The notes beneath the pieces are model-generated. The model made no database searches. It was not told where the DNA came from and worked only from the letters and a program-made list of their open reading frames with translations. A stretch of DNA of 64,000 nucleotides from Chondrinema litorale (GTDB lineage: Bacteria; Bacteroidota; Bacteroidia; Cytophagales; Flammeovirgaceae). How positions within the stretch are numbered: position 1 is the first letter of the stretch; the number at the start of each line of letters is the position of its first letter. The stretch covers positions 1 to 64,000 of the forward strand of contig NZ_CP111049.1 of the NCBI RefSeq assembly GCF_026250525.1, in the 5' to 3' direction. The translations under genes were made by a program, and so were the position numbers. This document shows, in pieces, positions 26,143 to 34,315 of this stretch.

Positions 26143-26511
26143 ATGACTCAAGATTTAGACAGCTACTATCTTAACAAAGAAGAACCTAACAAAAGTTGTT
26201 TATTGGCTTTAAGAAGCATTATTCTTAAACAAGACGAAAACATTACTGAAACGCGGAAGTGGGGCATGCCCTGCTTCTGCTATAAAAAGAAGATGTTTTG
26301 CTATTTGTGGACAGATAAAAAAACGGATGAACCTTATATCTTAATGGTAGAAGGCAAGCATTTAAAACACCCAAAACTCGAACAAGGAACCCGCTCTCGA
26401 ATGAAAATATTTAGAGTAAATGCCCAAGAAGATTTACCCATTAAAACCATTAACTCAATTCTTACCGATGCCCTAAATCTTTATAAAAATGGCATTGTTA
26501 AGGTGAAGTGA
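26143..26511 (+). CDS. DUF1801-family protein
   Basis: The 122 residues include RSIILKQDENITETRKWGMPCFCYKKKMFCYLW, divided as in DUF1801 (YdhG-like, related to frataxin-like/iron-chaperone annotations) with the ETRKWGMPCF core at ~37-47. The role is unknown. It is 8 nt downstream of the GyrI-like gene and probably in the same operon. Confidence 0.85.
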   Translation: MTQDLDSYYLNKEEPNKSCLLALRSIILKQDENITETRKWGMPCFCYKKKMFCYLWTDKKTDEPYILMVEGKHLKHPKLEQGTRSRMKIFRVNAQEDLPIKTINSILTDALNLYKNGIVKVK

Positions 26512-26571
26512 AGATATATGGAAAATACTTAATTTCGTGCGAAATTTAGTATTTTACAGATTTTTATATCA

Positions 26572-27747
26572 ATGAGTCAATACAAATTATTCCAATTATT
26601 GATAGTTTTTACAATCATATCTTCTTGTTCAGGTCCCACTTTAAATGGGCACTATCATTTAATATGGAACGATAGTAGCCTACAATTTCAAACTTGGAAT
26701 ATCAAAGATAATGTCATGGTTATCAATGATGATCCTTGGTCAGATAATCATGATTTTTTGGGTTCCTTAATTGAATTTGAAGATGATTCTATTGGATTTG
26801 TATGGGTTGATTCTTACTGTAAATATCAATACAGAATTGATGACAACGGAACAGTAATTATGAAAGATGATATTCATACTTTATTACTAGTACCACATAA
26901 TGATTGTCAAACTTCAAAATCTTACTTAGATAATAAGTTCAATGATTTTTACGATTCTTTACCACTTAATTATAGTTTAGTAGAAACATATACTGAATTT
27001 CCAAAGAATTATGAAAATGAACTGCTAATTGGGCTAGATAGCTTAACTCCAGTATTAATGTTCAATAATAATAATCTAAGTTTTCGAAATGATGGCACTT
27101 GGGGACTTCCTGAAAAAAAAGGACAAACTGTTTGGACATATATTAATAAGAATATACCTATTCAAACTATTATACCCATTATCTATGAGTTACATTCAAA
27201 AGGATATAAAATTGAATATGCAATTATTCAAGAAAGTGAAAATTATGAGCAAATCTCTTTGACAGATAGGTCTATTGTAGCTTTTTCTAAAGCTGATACT
27301 CATTACGACATTAGTTACTGTGAAAATTGTTTAGAATACAGAGACAGCCAAATAGATTCTATTATTAAAGTTGATATGATATCAGACTCCCAATTTATTT
27401 TAAATAATGATACAACCGATTTATTTTCAATTGAATATTATATCAAAAAATATATAATAAAAAATAGAACAACTAGATTAAATTCTGAAATACAAATCTT
27501 AATTGATGGTAATATCTCATTTGAGTCTTACTTAGAATTAATGGGTACTTTATCATACATACATATGGCTATTACAAAAGTTACTAATTATTATGGTAAA
27601 AATGATCCAGATGCTGAATGGATTTTAAAAAATCAATCTGATCGCAATTATCATATCATTGAGAATGAATTTCCTTTAAGAGTCAAAGAAAAAATTAATA
27701 TAGAATTATCCCCAACCGCTAAAAATTTAGTTCCTCAACAAAAATGA
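26572..27747 (+). CDS. Hypothetical lipoprotein in AT-rich accessory DNA
   Basis: The 391 residues start with a lipoprotein signal, LLIVFTIISSC, with Cys at ~20. The mature protein is rich in Asn, Ile, Asp and Tyr; no repeat or catalytic motif was recognised. It has a lone pair of cysteines (CENCLEY) at ~252. The codon usage looks more AT-rich than the neighbouring genes by eye, which may indicate transfer. The function is unknown. It is not tightly coupled to the DUF1801 gene (60-nt gap). Confidence 0.75.
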   Translation: MSQYKLFQLLIVFTIISSCSGPTLNGHYHLIWNDSSLQFQTWNIKDNVMVINDDPWSDNHDFLGSLIEFEDDSIGFVWVDSYCKYQYRIDDNGTVIMKDDIHTLLLVPHNDCQTSKSYLDNKFNDFYDSLPLNYSLVETYTEFPKNYENELLIGLDSLTPVLMFNNNNLSFRNDGTWGLPEKKGQTVWTYINKNIPIQTIIPIIYELHSKGYKIEYAIIQESENYEQISLTDRSIVAFSKADTHYDISYCENCLEYRDSQIDSIIKVDMISDSQFILNNDTTDLFSIEYYIKKYIIKNRTTRLNSEIQILIDGNISFESYLELMGTLSYIHMAITKVTNYYGKNDPDAEWILKNQSDRNYHIIENEFPLRVKEKINIELSPTAKNLVPQQK

Positions 27748-27799
27748 ATCTCAACTACCTATGTTTATTAGATGAAGCATCTTATTAAACAGTAGTAAT

Positions 27800-28108
27800 T
27801 TGGAATTTCATATAAGACTTGGACTCGCAGAAGATATTGAGCAAAAGCAGCAAGTTACTTCAAAAAGTAAGATTTGCACAAGAGATCAAATTGCAATTCG
27901 CTTCGAATATATTATAAGTAATCTATCCAGAAAGCTTACAGTTTTCTTGAAAAATCAATACAGAAATGAATTTGATAGAGTATTCTCAACTGTATCTAAG
28001 CAAAACTTTAATTTGGAAAAGCATTTAAAAAAATGGATAGTGTGTTGTAGGAGAAAACGGCGATTTATATTATTTTTTTCTAAAAATATAAACCTATTTA
28101 CCACTTAA
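27800..28108 (+). pseudogene. Short reading frame from TTG, probable gene remnant
   Basis: A 102-codon frame begins only with TTG at 27800 and has no nearby ATG. Its first ~80 residues are Glu/Lys-rich (LGLAEDIEQKQQ, RKLTVFLKNQYRNEFD, LEKHLKKW) and look like real protein sequence, but the C-terminus is oddly basic and hydrophobic (CCRRKRRFILFFSKN). The frame looks like a decayed gene or a truncated C-terminus, in the stretch 27748-28141 that otherwise holds nothing I can support. Confidence 0.3.
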
Positions 28109-28141
28109 TACCAAAATTTCTTTTAATCTATATCACTGAGA

Positions 28142-28852
28142 ATGTCTTATATTAAAGTATCATTACTAGATAGAATTAACTTTTTATTTATTGATCAAAC
28201 ATTTATAACAGGCTTAATATTTTTTGTAGTTGGTTCAACTATTCTATATACCACAAACCCAGATATTGATTTAAATAGTTTTCATTTCTGGATGAATAAA
28301 ACTAATAAGACTGAGACAAAAATCAAGAAGGTAAAGTACACAGACAACACTGATATTTATTATTATGATTTTGAAGCTAATGGAGAAACATATTTGGGTA
28401 ATTCCACAGCATCAGGATACTTATATGATGCTGATGATAAAGTTACAATAGAATATGCCATAGATAATCCAAACATATCAAGAATTGATGTAGTAAACCA
28501 TTCGAGTTTTGACTTTACTATAGTAATTATACTCATATTTCCCATTATCGGATTAGTCTCTATCGGCAATACATTTAAGCAAATGTTTAGTGTCGTTTCT
28601 ATATTAAAAAACTTCTCGCAAACAGATGCAGTATTCGTTGATATGGAAGCAACTTCTATAAAAATAAATGATAATCCTATATATAAAATAAAATACTCCT
28701 ATACTGTTGATCACACACGATACCAGAATACTACTAAATCATTAAACCCAGATAAATTTGATGGAAATGAAGTATTACTCTATTCTAAAAGCAAACCTGA
28801 AAAATCTGTTCTATTAAAAAAATTACCTGAATCTTTACAGAGAAAAGTTTAA
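28142..28852 (+). CDS. DUF3592-like membrane protein
   Basis: The 236 residues have membrane helices at ~20-40 (FITGLIFFVVGSTILY) and ~120-140 (FDFTIVIILIFPIIGLVSI). Two copies of a beta-rich domain follow them: residues ~55-115 (TKIKKVKYTDN, YYYDFEANGETY, YDADDKVTIEYAIDNPNISRI) and ~155-230 (TDAVFVDMEA, YKIKYSYTVDHTRYQNT, VLLYSKSKPEKSVL). This matches the DUF3592 layout. The function is unknown. Confidence 0.75.
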   Translation: MSYIKVSLLDRINFLFIDQTFITGLIFFVVGSTILYTTNPDIDLNSFHFWMNKTNKTETKIKKVKYTDNTDIYYYDFEANGETYLGNSTASGYLYDADDKVTIEYAIDNPNISRIDVVNHSSFDFTIVIILIFPIIGLVSIGNTFKQMFSVVSILKNFSQTDAVFVDMEATSIKINDNPIYKIKYSYTVDHTRYQNTTKSLNPDKFDGNEVLLYSKSKPEKSVLLKKLPESLQRKV

Positions 28853-28880
28853 TATTACACAAACATTTTTAACCAGCTAA

Positions 28881-29519
28881 GTGAATTTAACTAAACAACA
28901 AACAGTATTACTATCTCCATTTTTAATAATTACTATCAATTTTGTAAATGCCTTTCTCTTTGGGCAAATCATTGGGAAATGGGCATTTATTCCGATAATA
29001 TTAATAGAATGGGTGCTTTTTCTTTATTTGGTAATTAGATATGCCGGTAAAGAAACAATCAAAAATTGGTTAGCAAAACCCAAAAACTCTTTCGCTTGGA
29101 ATCTGCTAGCTTTATTTATTGGCTTGCTTCCACTCCCTTTATTTATATTTCACCACGATACACTTAGTACTTGGCAGGTATGGCTACCTTGGATTTTATT
29201 GGCACTAATCAACCCATGGTTAGAAGAATTTTATTGGCGGGGTTTGCTAGTTGAATACACACAAAACTGGAAAAAATGGCAAAGTATAATTTTTACAAGT
29301 GCTGTGTTCTCGCTTAATCATATGGTTTTTGGAGTGAACTCTGAGCTAAACAGCGGATTTACTACTGTAATTTCTACATTTATTATGGGACTTGTCTGGA
29401 GTTTGGTTTTTATAAAAACAAAGAGTTTAAGATGGATAATTTTCGCTCACTTTCTTGTCGATTTTTTCAATCTATCCGCAGCTTCGTTTTTAGATTTATA
29501 TGAAAAAGGAGGATGGTAA
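28881..29519 (+). CDS. CPBP-family intramembrane metalloprotease (GTG start)
   Basis: The 212 residues have about six membrane helices. The CPBP/CAAX-type signatures are EEFYWRG (Glu115, Glu116, Arg120), FSLNH (His147) and FAHFLVDFFN (His190, Asp/Asn), which form the metal-binding catalytic site within the membrane. Such proteins process prenylated or peptide substrates, or act in bacteriocin immunity; the substrate is unknown. The start is GTG at 28881, since no in-frame ATG precedes the family start. It converges on the phosphatase/nuclease gene at 29522 with a 2-nt gap. Confidence 0.9.
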   Translation: MNLTKQQTVLLSPFLIITINFVNAFLFGQIIGKWAFIPIILIEWVLFLYLVIRYAGKETIKNWLAKPKNSFAWNLLALFIGLLPLPLFIFHHDTLSTWQVWLPWILLALINPWLEEFYWRGLLVEYTQNWKKWQSIIFTSAVFSLNHMVFGVNSELNSGFTTVISTFIMGLVWSLVFIKTKSLRWIIFAHFLVDFFNLSAASFLDLYEKGGW

Positions 29520-29521
29520 AA

Positions 29522-30238
29522 TTAAAGCTTGTAGTCAAGCTCACAAACCATTGGTAAATGATCGCTAATAGTTATCCATTTGCTGAATTCACCTACACTT
29601 AGTGAAATCAATTTCTCTCTAAAACCTTGACTAGCCAGTATATAATCTATATGGTAGGCTTTCTCTCGTTTTCTATGAAGAAAATAAGTGGGCATGGTTT
29701 CTTCTCCTTGTTTTTCCTGATAAAACTGGTGGTATAAACTTTCAATTACTGCATCACTTAAAATCGTTAATACATCGGAGTGATTCCACCATCTATCCCA
29801 AACATCCCATCTGGAATTGCTGTTCAAATCTCCAGCAATTATTGTTTTGTCTAGTTTGTCTTTGTTCACTTGAAGGTATTTCCAAACTTGACCGATGTAA
29901 CCGAAAGTTGGAGATTTATTTTGATGTGCCCAAACTGCCAATAAATCAAAATCATGATTGATTGAAACTGGTAAAAAATATTTTACTCTGTGATTCTCAT
30001 ACTCTTCTGGCCAGTTTAATGATGTTAGCTGAATTCCATTTCTTGCAAAAACTCCTAACCCTTTGTGTTTTAAATCACCAATCCATAAATAGTTAGAAGC
30101 CCAAGTTTTGTAAGCTGTATCACGCGTTTGTTCCGGATTTTCACATTCTTGAATAATGTAAATATCCGCATCTAACTCTGCTATATTTTTATATTTATTT
30201 CTGAAGGCTCCATTACAATTCCATGTTACAATCTTCAT
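29522..30238 (-). CDS. Endonuclease/exonuclease/phosphatase-family protein
   Basis: The start MKIVTWNCNGAF at 30238 was chosen because the frame upstream to 30286 runs through the hairpin of the amylase terminator. The protein has 238 residues and is cytoplasmic. EEP signatures are WNCNGAF (metal-binding Asn), IIQECENP (Glu), LLAVWAHQN, IIAGDLNSNSRWD (catalytic Asp/Asn), AYHIDYILAS and the last SDHLPMVCEL (Asp-His). The family includes exonuclease III-like nucleases and phosphatases; which applies here is unknown. It lies downstream of the starch locus, and its own promoter must lie between the terminator and its start. Confidence 0.9.
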   Translation of the reverse strand: MKIVTWNCNGAFRNKYKNIAELDADIYIIQECENPEQTRDTAYKTWASNYLWIGDLKHKGLGVFARNGIQLTSLNWPEEYENHRVKYFLPVSINHDFDLLAVWAHQNKSPTFGYIGQVWKYLQVNKDKLDKTIIAGDLNSNSRWDVWDRWWNHSDVLTILSDAVIESLYHQFYQEKQGEETMPTYFLHRKREKAYHIDYILASQGFREKLISLSVGEFSKWITISDHLPMVCELDYKL

Positions 30239-30255
30239 ATCTAAATATAAAAAAA

Positions 30256-30284
30256 GAAAGAACAGCTTAGGAAACCGTTCTTTC
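30256..30284 (-). terminator. Terminator of the GH13 amylase gene
   Basis: An 8-bp stem (GAAAGAAC / GTTCTTTC) with a 13-nt loop is followed on the minus strand by TTTTTATATTT. It is 106 nt after the amylase stop and overlaps the upstream end of the next reading frame, which argues for the shorter start of that gene. Confidence 0.6.
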
Positions 30285-30389
30285 ATTAATTGTTATGAAA
30301 GTGAGCAAAATGAAAAATACCTGTAAATAATTCCCATCTCCTCTACGTCACTTTCGACAACTTACTACTTGTATATGCATTTTGAATCT

Positions 30390-32324
30390 TTAAATTCCTG
30401 AGTCAGATATTTCTAAAATCAATGGTGAATTTGCTGGAACTGTTAGCTTGTCTTTCAATTCCAGTTTTTCCCCAGTGAAAATATCTTTCCCTATCATATC
30501 TTTTGGTAAAATCTCATTAAATCGATCTAATGAAAGTGCTACATCTTCTTCGTTTTTGCTTAGCGCAATCATTACTTTTTCATTATCTGTATATCTGAAA
30601 TAGACATACACCCCTTCTTTTGGTGCATAATGGATGAGTTTTCCATTATCAAACACATCATTATTTTTTCTCCAATTCAAGAGTTTTTTTACAAATTGCT
30701 GTGCTTCCTTCTGTTGTTCTGTAAGTCCTTTTTCAGTAAAGCCATTAACAGTATCATTCTCCCAACCACCTGGAAAATCTGCTCTAATTACTCCATGATC
30801 ATTTCTAACATCATTGGTAATTAAAATCTCAGTACCATAGTAAATTTGAGGAATTCCGCGTGTGGTGAGCACGTAAGTCATACCCAGTTTAAACAAGTCG
30901 AAATCTTCGTTTACTTGGGTGAAAAATCTATCCATATCGTGGTTATCTGGGAAAACCACCAAGTTCGAAGGATCAGCATAGATAAAATCGTTGGCAAGCA
31001 TTTCATAAATTCTTGCCATTCCGCTAAAGTCAGACTCATCGCTGTTTAAACCATCGACCAAGGCACTTTGTAGAGGGAAATCAAACAAAGCTGGCAAGCA
31101 AGAAGTATAACCATTGGCATTAACTTTTCCTTTTTGCCAATGCGCCACTAATCCCGGATTCAAGCTCCACTCCTCTCCCACAATATTCAAATTCGGGTAT
31201 TCATCCATTACAGCACAAGTCCAATCTCGCATAAAATCTTTATCTGGATAAGAATAAGTATCCATTCTAATGCCGTTGAGGTCGGCATACTCTATCCACC
31301 AAATTGTATTCTGTATCAGGTATTTAGCCATATAAGGATTGCGCTGATTCAGGTCTGGCATTGTTGGTACAAACCAACCATCAGAAAATTCTTTTTGGTC
31401 TATTTTAGCACTGTAAGGGTCTTGTATAATGGTTCTCTTATGCGTTGTTTGTTTAAAGTTTTTCTGTAGCGCCTCTTTCTGATAATTTACCCAATCGCTA
31501 AAAGGTAGGTCATTCATCCACCAATGTAGTGAACCGCAGTGGTTCATAATCATATCATTTACAATCTTAATCCCTTTCTCCTTACACTTTTTGCTCAACT
31601 CCACATACATATCATTATCTCCGTAGCGATCGTCTACTTTGTAGAAATCAGTGATGGCATAACCATGATAAGAATAACTTTCCATGTTATTTTCTAACAC
31701 AGGGTTTAACCAAAGTGCAGTAAAACCCATATCGGCAATGTAATCCAGATGCTCTAATACACCGGCAATATCTCCACCGTGTCTGCCTCCTATAAACTCT
31801 CTGTTTGGCCCTTCTAGGTAACCTTTCACTTCATCGTTTTCTGTATTACCATTGGCAAAACGGTCTGGTGTGATTAAGTAAATTACATCTGTGTTATCAA
31901 AACCCTGCTTTGTATCTCCTTTAGCAGTTCTTTCTAGTATTTGGTAGGGATATGAAAAAGCTACTTTGTTTCCTTTAGAAAAATCGATATTGAAACTAGC
32001 TGTAGTTACCGTTGGTGCAATACTCAAATCGATAAATAAATAGTTAGGGCTTTCTGCTTTGTGTATGGAATCCAGTGTAATTCCTTTCTGATTGATGGAA
32101 GGTGTGTAGTCGGCAATTTTATCACCATGTACTATCAATTGCACAATGTTATTTTTCATTCCAGACCACCAATTCGGAGGTTCTACTCGTAACTCTTTTT
32201 GCTCAGTAATTTGTTGATTTGATGCTTTTACATCAACAGATGACTTTATTGAAGCCGTTTGCCCATAACTCAACTGAAAAAAAAGACAAAATGCCAGTAA
32301 TAGAAATTGTTTCCTTAATTTCAT
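30390..32324 (-). CDS. GH13 alpha-amylase/neopullulanase-type glucanase (SusA-like)
   Basis: The 644 residues begin with a signal peptide (1-21, ending LSYGQ), for a periplasmic or surface enzyme. After an N-terminal beta-sandwich (~40-130), the catalytic barrel shows the GH13 regions: region I NDMIMNHCG, region II GIRMDTYSY (nucleophile Asp355), region III IVGEEW (acid/base Glu384), region IV FPDNHDMDR (Asp463). A short C-terminal beta domain follows. It matches the SusA/neopullulanase subgroup, which cleaves maltooligosaccharides and pullulan imported by SusC. It is 101 nt after the susE-type gene, with a terminator hairpin in between, so it may have its own promoter or depend on read-through. 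Confidence 0.95.
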   Translation of the reverse strand: MKLRKQFLLLAFCLFFQLSYGQTASIKSSVDVKASNQQITEQKELRVEPPNWWSGMKNNIVQLIVHGDKIADYTPSINQKGITLDSIHKAESPNYLFIDLSIAPTVTTASFNIDFSKGNKVAFSYPYQILERTAKGDTKQGFDNTDVIYLITPDRFANGNTENDEVKGYLEGPNREFIGGRHGGDIAGVLEHLDYIADMGFTALWLNPVLENNMESYSYHGYAITDFYKVDDRYGDNDMYVELSKKCKEKGIKIVNDMIMNHCGSLHWWMNDLPFSDWVNYQKEALQKNFKQTTHKRTIIQDPYSAKIDQKEFSDGWFVPTMPDLNQRNPYMAKYLIQNTIWWIEYADLNGIRMDTYSYPDKDFMRDWTCAVMDEYPNLNIVGEEWSLNPGLVAHWQKGKVNANGYTSCLPALFDFPLQSALVDGLNSDESDFSGMARIYEMLANDFIYADPSNLVVFPDNHDMDRFFTQVNEDFDLFKLGMTYVLTTRGIPQIYYGTEILITNDVRNDHGVIRADFPGGWENDTVNGFTEKGLTEQQKEAQQFVKKLLNWRKNNDVFDNGKLIHYAPKEGVYVYFRYTDNEKVMIALSKNEEDVALSLDRFNEILPKDMIGKDIFTGEKLELKDKLTVPANSPLILEISDSGI

Positions 32325-32394
32325 ATTTATAAGATTTCCGGATGTTATATAAATCTGCTTTTGGCAGATGTAAGATACTTCTCAAGAAAAGAAA

Positions 32395-32418
32395 AGCAGG
32401 TAACCGTAGCTACCTGCT
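32395..32418 (-). terminator. Terminator of the susCDE operon
   Basis: An 8-bp perfect stem (AGCAGGTA / TACCTGCT) with an 8-nt loop is followed on the minus strand by TTTCTTTTCTTG. It starts 7 nt after the susE-like stop. A second small hairpin, ATCTGC-ttttg-GCAGAT (32353-32369), lies in the amylase leader. Confidence 0.72.
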
Positions 32419-32425
32419 CCTATTA

Positions 32426-34297
32426 TTATTGGAGATCGAAAGAATATTCTCCAGTATTTAGATTAAAAGTAACTACGTAAGTACCTGCTGTAACAGGAAT
32501 ATTTGTGCCATTGGCTTCGGCAACTCCACTTGGGAAATCACCTGCTCCCCAGTTGTAAGTCCAATCGTCATTTGCTCTGAACTTAGCCTCACCTTCTGTT
32601 AAATCCATTGTTGCAGAAACTACTGCCGGATTAGCAGCATCTACAATGCTTAGATTTGTATCTGCATCCCAACCAGAAGCAGTAGCTGAACCTATAATGC
32701 CAATAGAAACTTCGGTAAAGGCATATTCACCAGAAGTTGGATTGAAAGTTACCAGATAGATACCCGCTGTTACTGGAATATTATCACCACCAGCAGTGGC
32801 AACACCACTTGGAAAATCTCCAGCTCCCCAGTTATCATCCCATGCATCGTTTGCTCTAAATTTCGCTTCGCCATCTGTTAAAGCTAGCACTACTGAGAAT
32901 GTACCATCTTCATTTTTTTGCATATCGGTATCTGCATCCCAACTCCCCGGAGTGGCTGAACCAATAATTCCGATGTCTACTGTAGCAGGCTCAAAGCTAT
33001 ATTCACCAGTTTCTGGGCTAAAAGTAATTTCGTAAGTACCTGCAGTTACAAGAATATTTGCTCCACCAGCAGTCGCTATTCCACTAGGGAAATCAGCTGC
33101 CCCCCAGTTTACATCCCAAGCATCATTGGCTCTAAATTTCGCTTCACCATCAACCAATTCTAAAGTCACAGAGAAAGTACCATCGCCATTATCTTGCATG
33201 TCTGTATCAGCATCCCAACCACCCGGAGTAGCTGAACCGATAATACCAATTGAAGGAAATCTTAAGAAGTTGAATTGATATTCGAGTGTTTTATCGTTGA
33301 AAACTACTTCGTAGAAACCACTGTTTGCATCATCAGCTAAAGTGATTGGAGAACCGTACAATTCCGCAACGCCATCCACTTCGTTATCCCCATAGTTTTT
33401 ACCATCAAAGTTAGGGCCTTCAGAGAATTTAAGAATATCACCAGCACCTAATTCCACTTCAGCCAAAATCCAAAGGTTATCTTCTACTTGTGCAAATGCA
33501 TATTCATCTGATCCTTGGAAATCGTTGATGCTACCTACCAAATACAAACTAGTTACATTCTGAGCAAAAGTTACCGCAGGCTCAAATGTGATAGTTAAAT
33601 TATTATCGTTGAAAACCACATTGTATAAACCTGTTGGGCTACTTGCAGAATTAGCACCACCGCCAGTCGTATTTTCTACTATGCCATCACCATCAGGGTC
33701 TGCCCAGTCTTGATCGCACCAGTCTGCACAGTTTTTCAATTTCCATTCTCCACCATCTAAAGTTACTTCTGATAAAGTCCAAGTATTTGGCCCTGTCAAC
33801 TCGAATTCAGATGAACCCCAACTATTAAAAGAACCTGCCATGTACATTTCTTCATAATTGGCAGCATAAGGCAAACTGCTAATCTCAAAGGTTCCATCGT
33901 AAGAAGTAATTTGACCTTTTACGTCTGTTGCAGTAGCAGATAATTGATAGAAACCTAATTCTAATGATGCTGCATCAAAATCTGAAGCCGATAACACCAA
34001 TGAATCTGCTATGCCAGATAATGATTTAGAGATGGATGCTATCTCATTCCCATCGTTATCCATCAATTTAAGCGTACCTTCTGCCAATGGAGAAACTGTA
34101 CCATCAACAAATTTGGCAACAATATCGAAATCGCCTTTCACTACTTTATTTCCATCACTGGGAGTAATTTCTAAAATACCGGGAGCAAAGTCTGTTAGTG
34201 CGTCTATATCTAACTCATCCTCACTACAAGAAAACACGCCTACTAGCAGCAGAAAGGATAGTAATATGTTATAATTGATTTTCATATTTGTTTTCAT
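32426..34297 (-). CDS. SusE/SusF-like surface starch-binding lipoprotein with a triplicated module
   Basis: The 623 residues have a lipoprotein signal, LLLVGVFSC (Cys24). An N-terminal Ig-like SusE domain (~35-140, SPSDGNKVVKGDFDIVAKF-type) is followed by two starch-binding SusE/F modules (~145-240 and ~245-345, each beginning with MYMAGSFNSWG or LYLVGSINDFQG). Three near-identical ~92-residue modules then follow, each opening IGIIGSAT and containing EAKFRANDxWxxNWG. The SusE/F role is binding of starch chains at the cell surface. The last three copies occupy about 32429-33255. It sits 18 nt after the susD gene. Confidence 0.92.
   Translation of the reverse strand: MKTNMKINYNILLSFLLLVGVFSCSEDELDIDALTDFAPGILEITPSDGNKVVKGDFDIVAKFVDGTVSPLAEGTLKLMDNDGNEIASISKSLSGIADSLVLSASDFDAASLELGFYQLSATATDVKGQITSYDGTFEISSLPYAANYEEMYMAGSFNSWGSSEFELTGPNTWTLSEVTLDGGEWKLKNCADWCDQDWADPDGDGIVENTTGGGANSASSPTGLYNVVFNDNNLTITFEPAVTFAQNVTSLYLVGSINDFQGSDEYAFAQVEDNLWILAEVELGAGDILKFSEGPNFDGKNYGDNEVDGVAELYGSPITLADDANSGFYEVVFNDKTLEYQFNFLRFPSIGIIGSATPGGWDADTDMQDNGDGTFSVTLELVDGEAKFRANDAWDVNWGAADFPSGIATAGGANILVTAGTYEITFSPETGEYSFEPATVDIGIIGSATPGSWDADTDMQKNEDGTFSVVLALTDGEAKFRANDAWDDNWGAGDFPSGVATAGGDNIPVTAGIYLVTFNPTSGEYAFTEVSIGIIGSATASGWDADTNLSIVDAANPAVVSATMDLTEGEAKFRANDDWTYNWGAGDFPSGVAEANGTNIPVTAGTYVVTFNLNTGEYSFDLQ
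32429..33255 (-). repeat. Three tandem copies of a ~92-residue starch-binding module
   Basis: Three consecutive copies (residues ~352-443, ~444-533, ~534-623 of the susE-type protein) share IGIIGSATxxxWDADT, EAKFRANDxW, NWGAxDFPSG, and VTAGxYxVTFxxxxGEYxF. The DNA is more diverged than the protein, so the copies are probably old and held by selection. Confidence 0.9.
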
Positions 34298-34315
34298 TTT
34301 CCTGATGATGAATAA

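Noticed and set aside
30239..30286. Longer start of the EEP-family gene
   Set aside because: The extra 16 residues are the translation of the amylase terminator hairpin; the family start MKIVTWN is at 30238.
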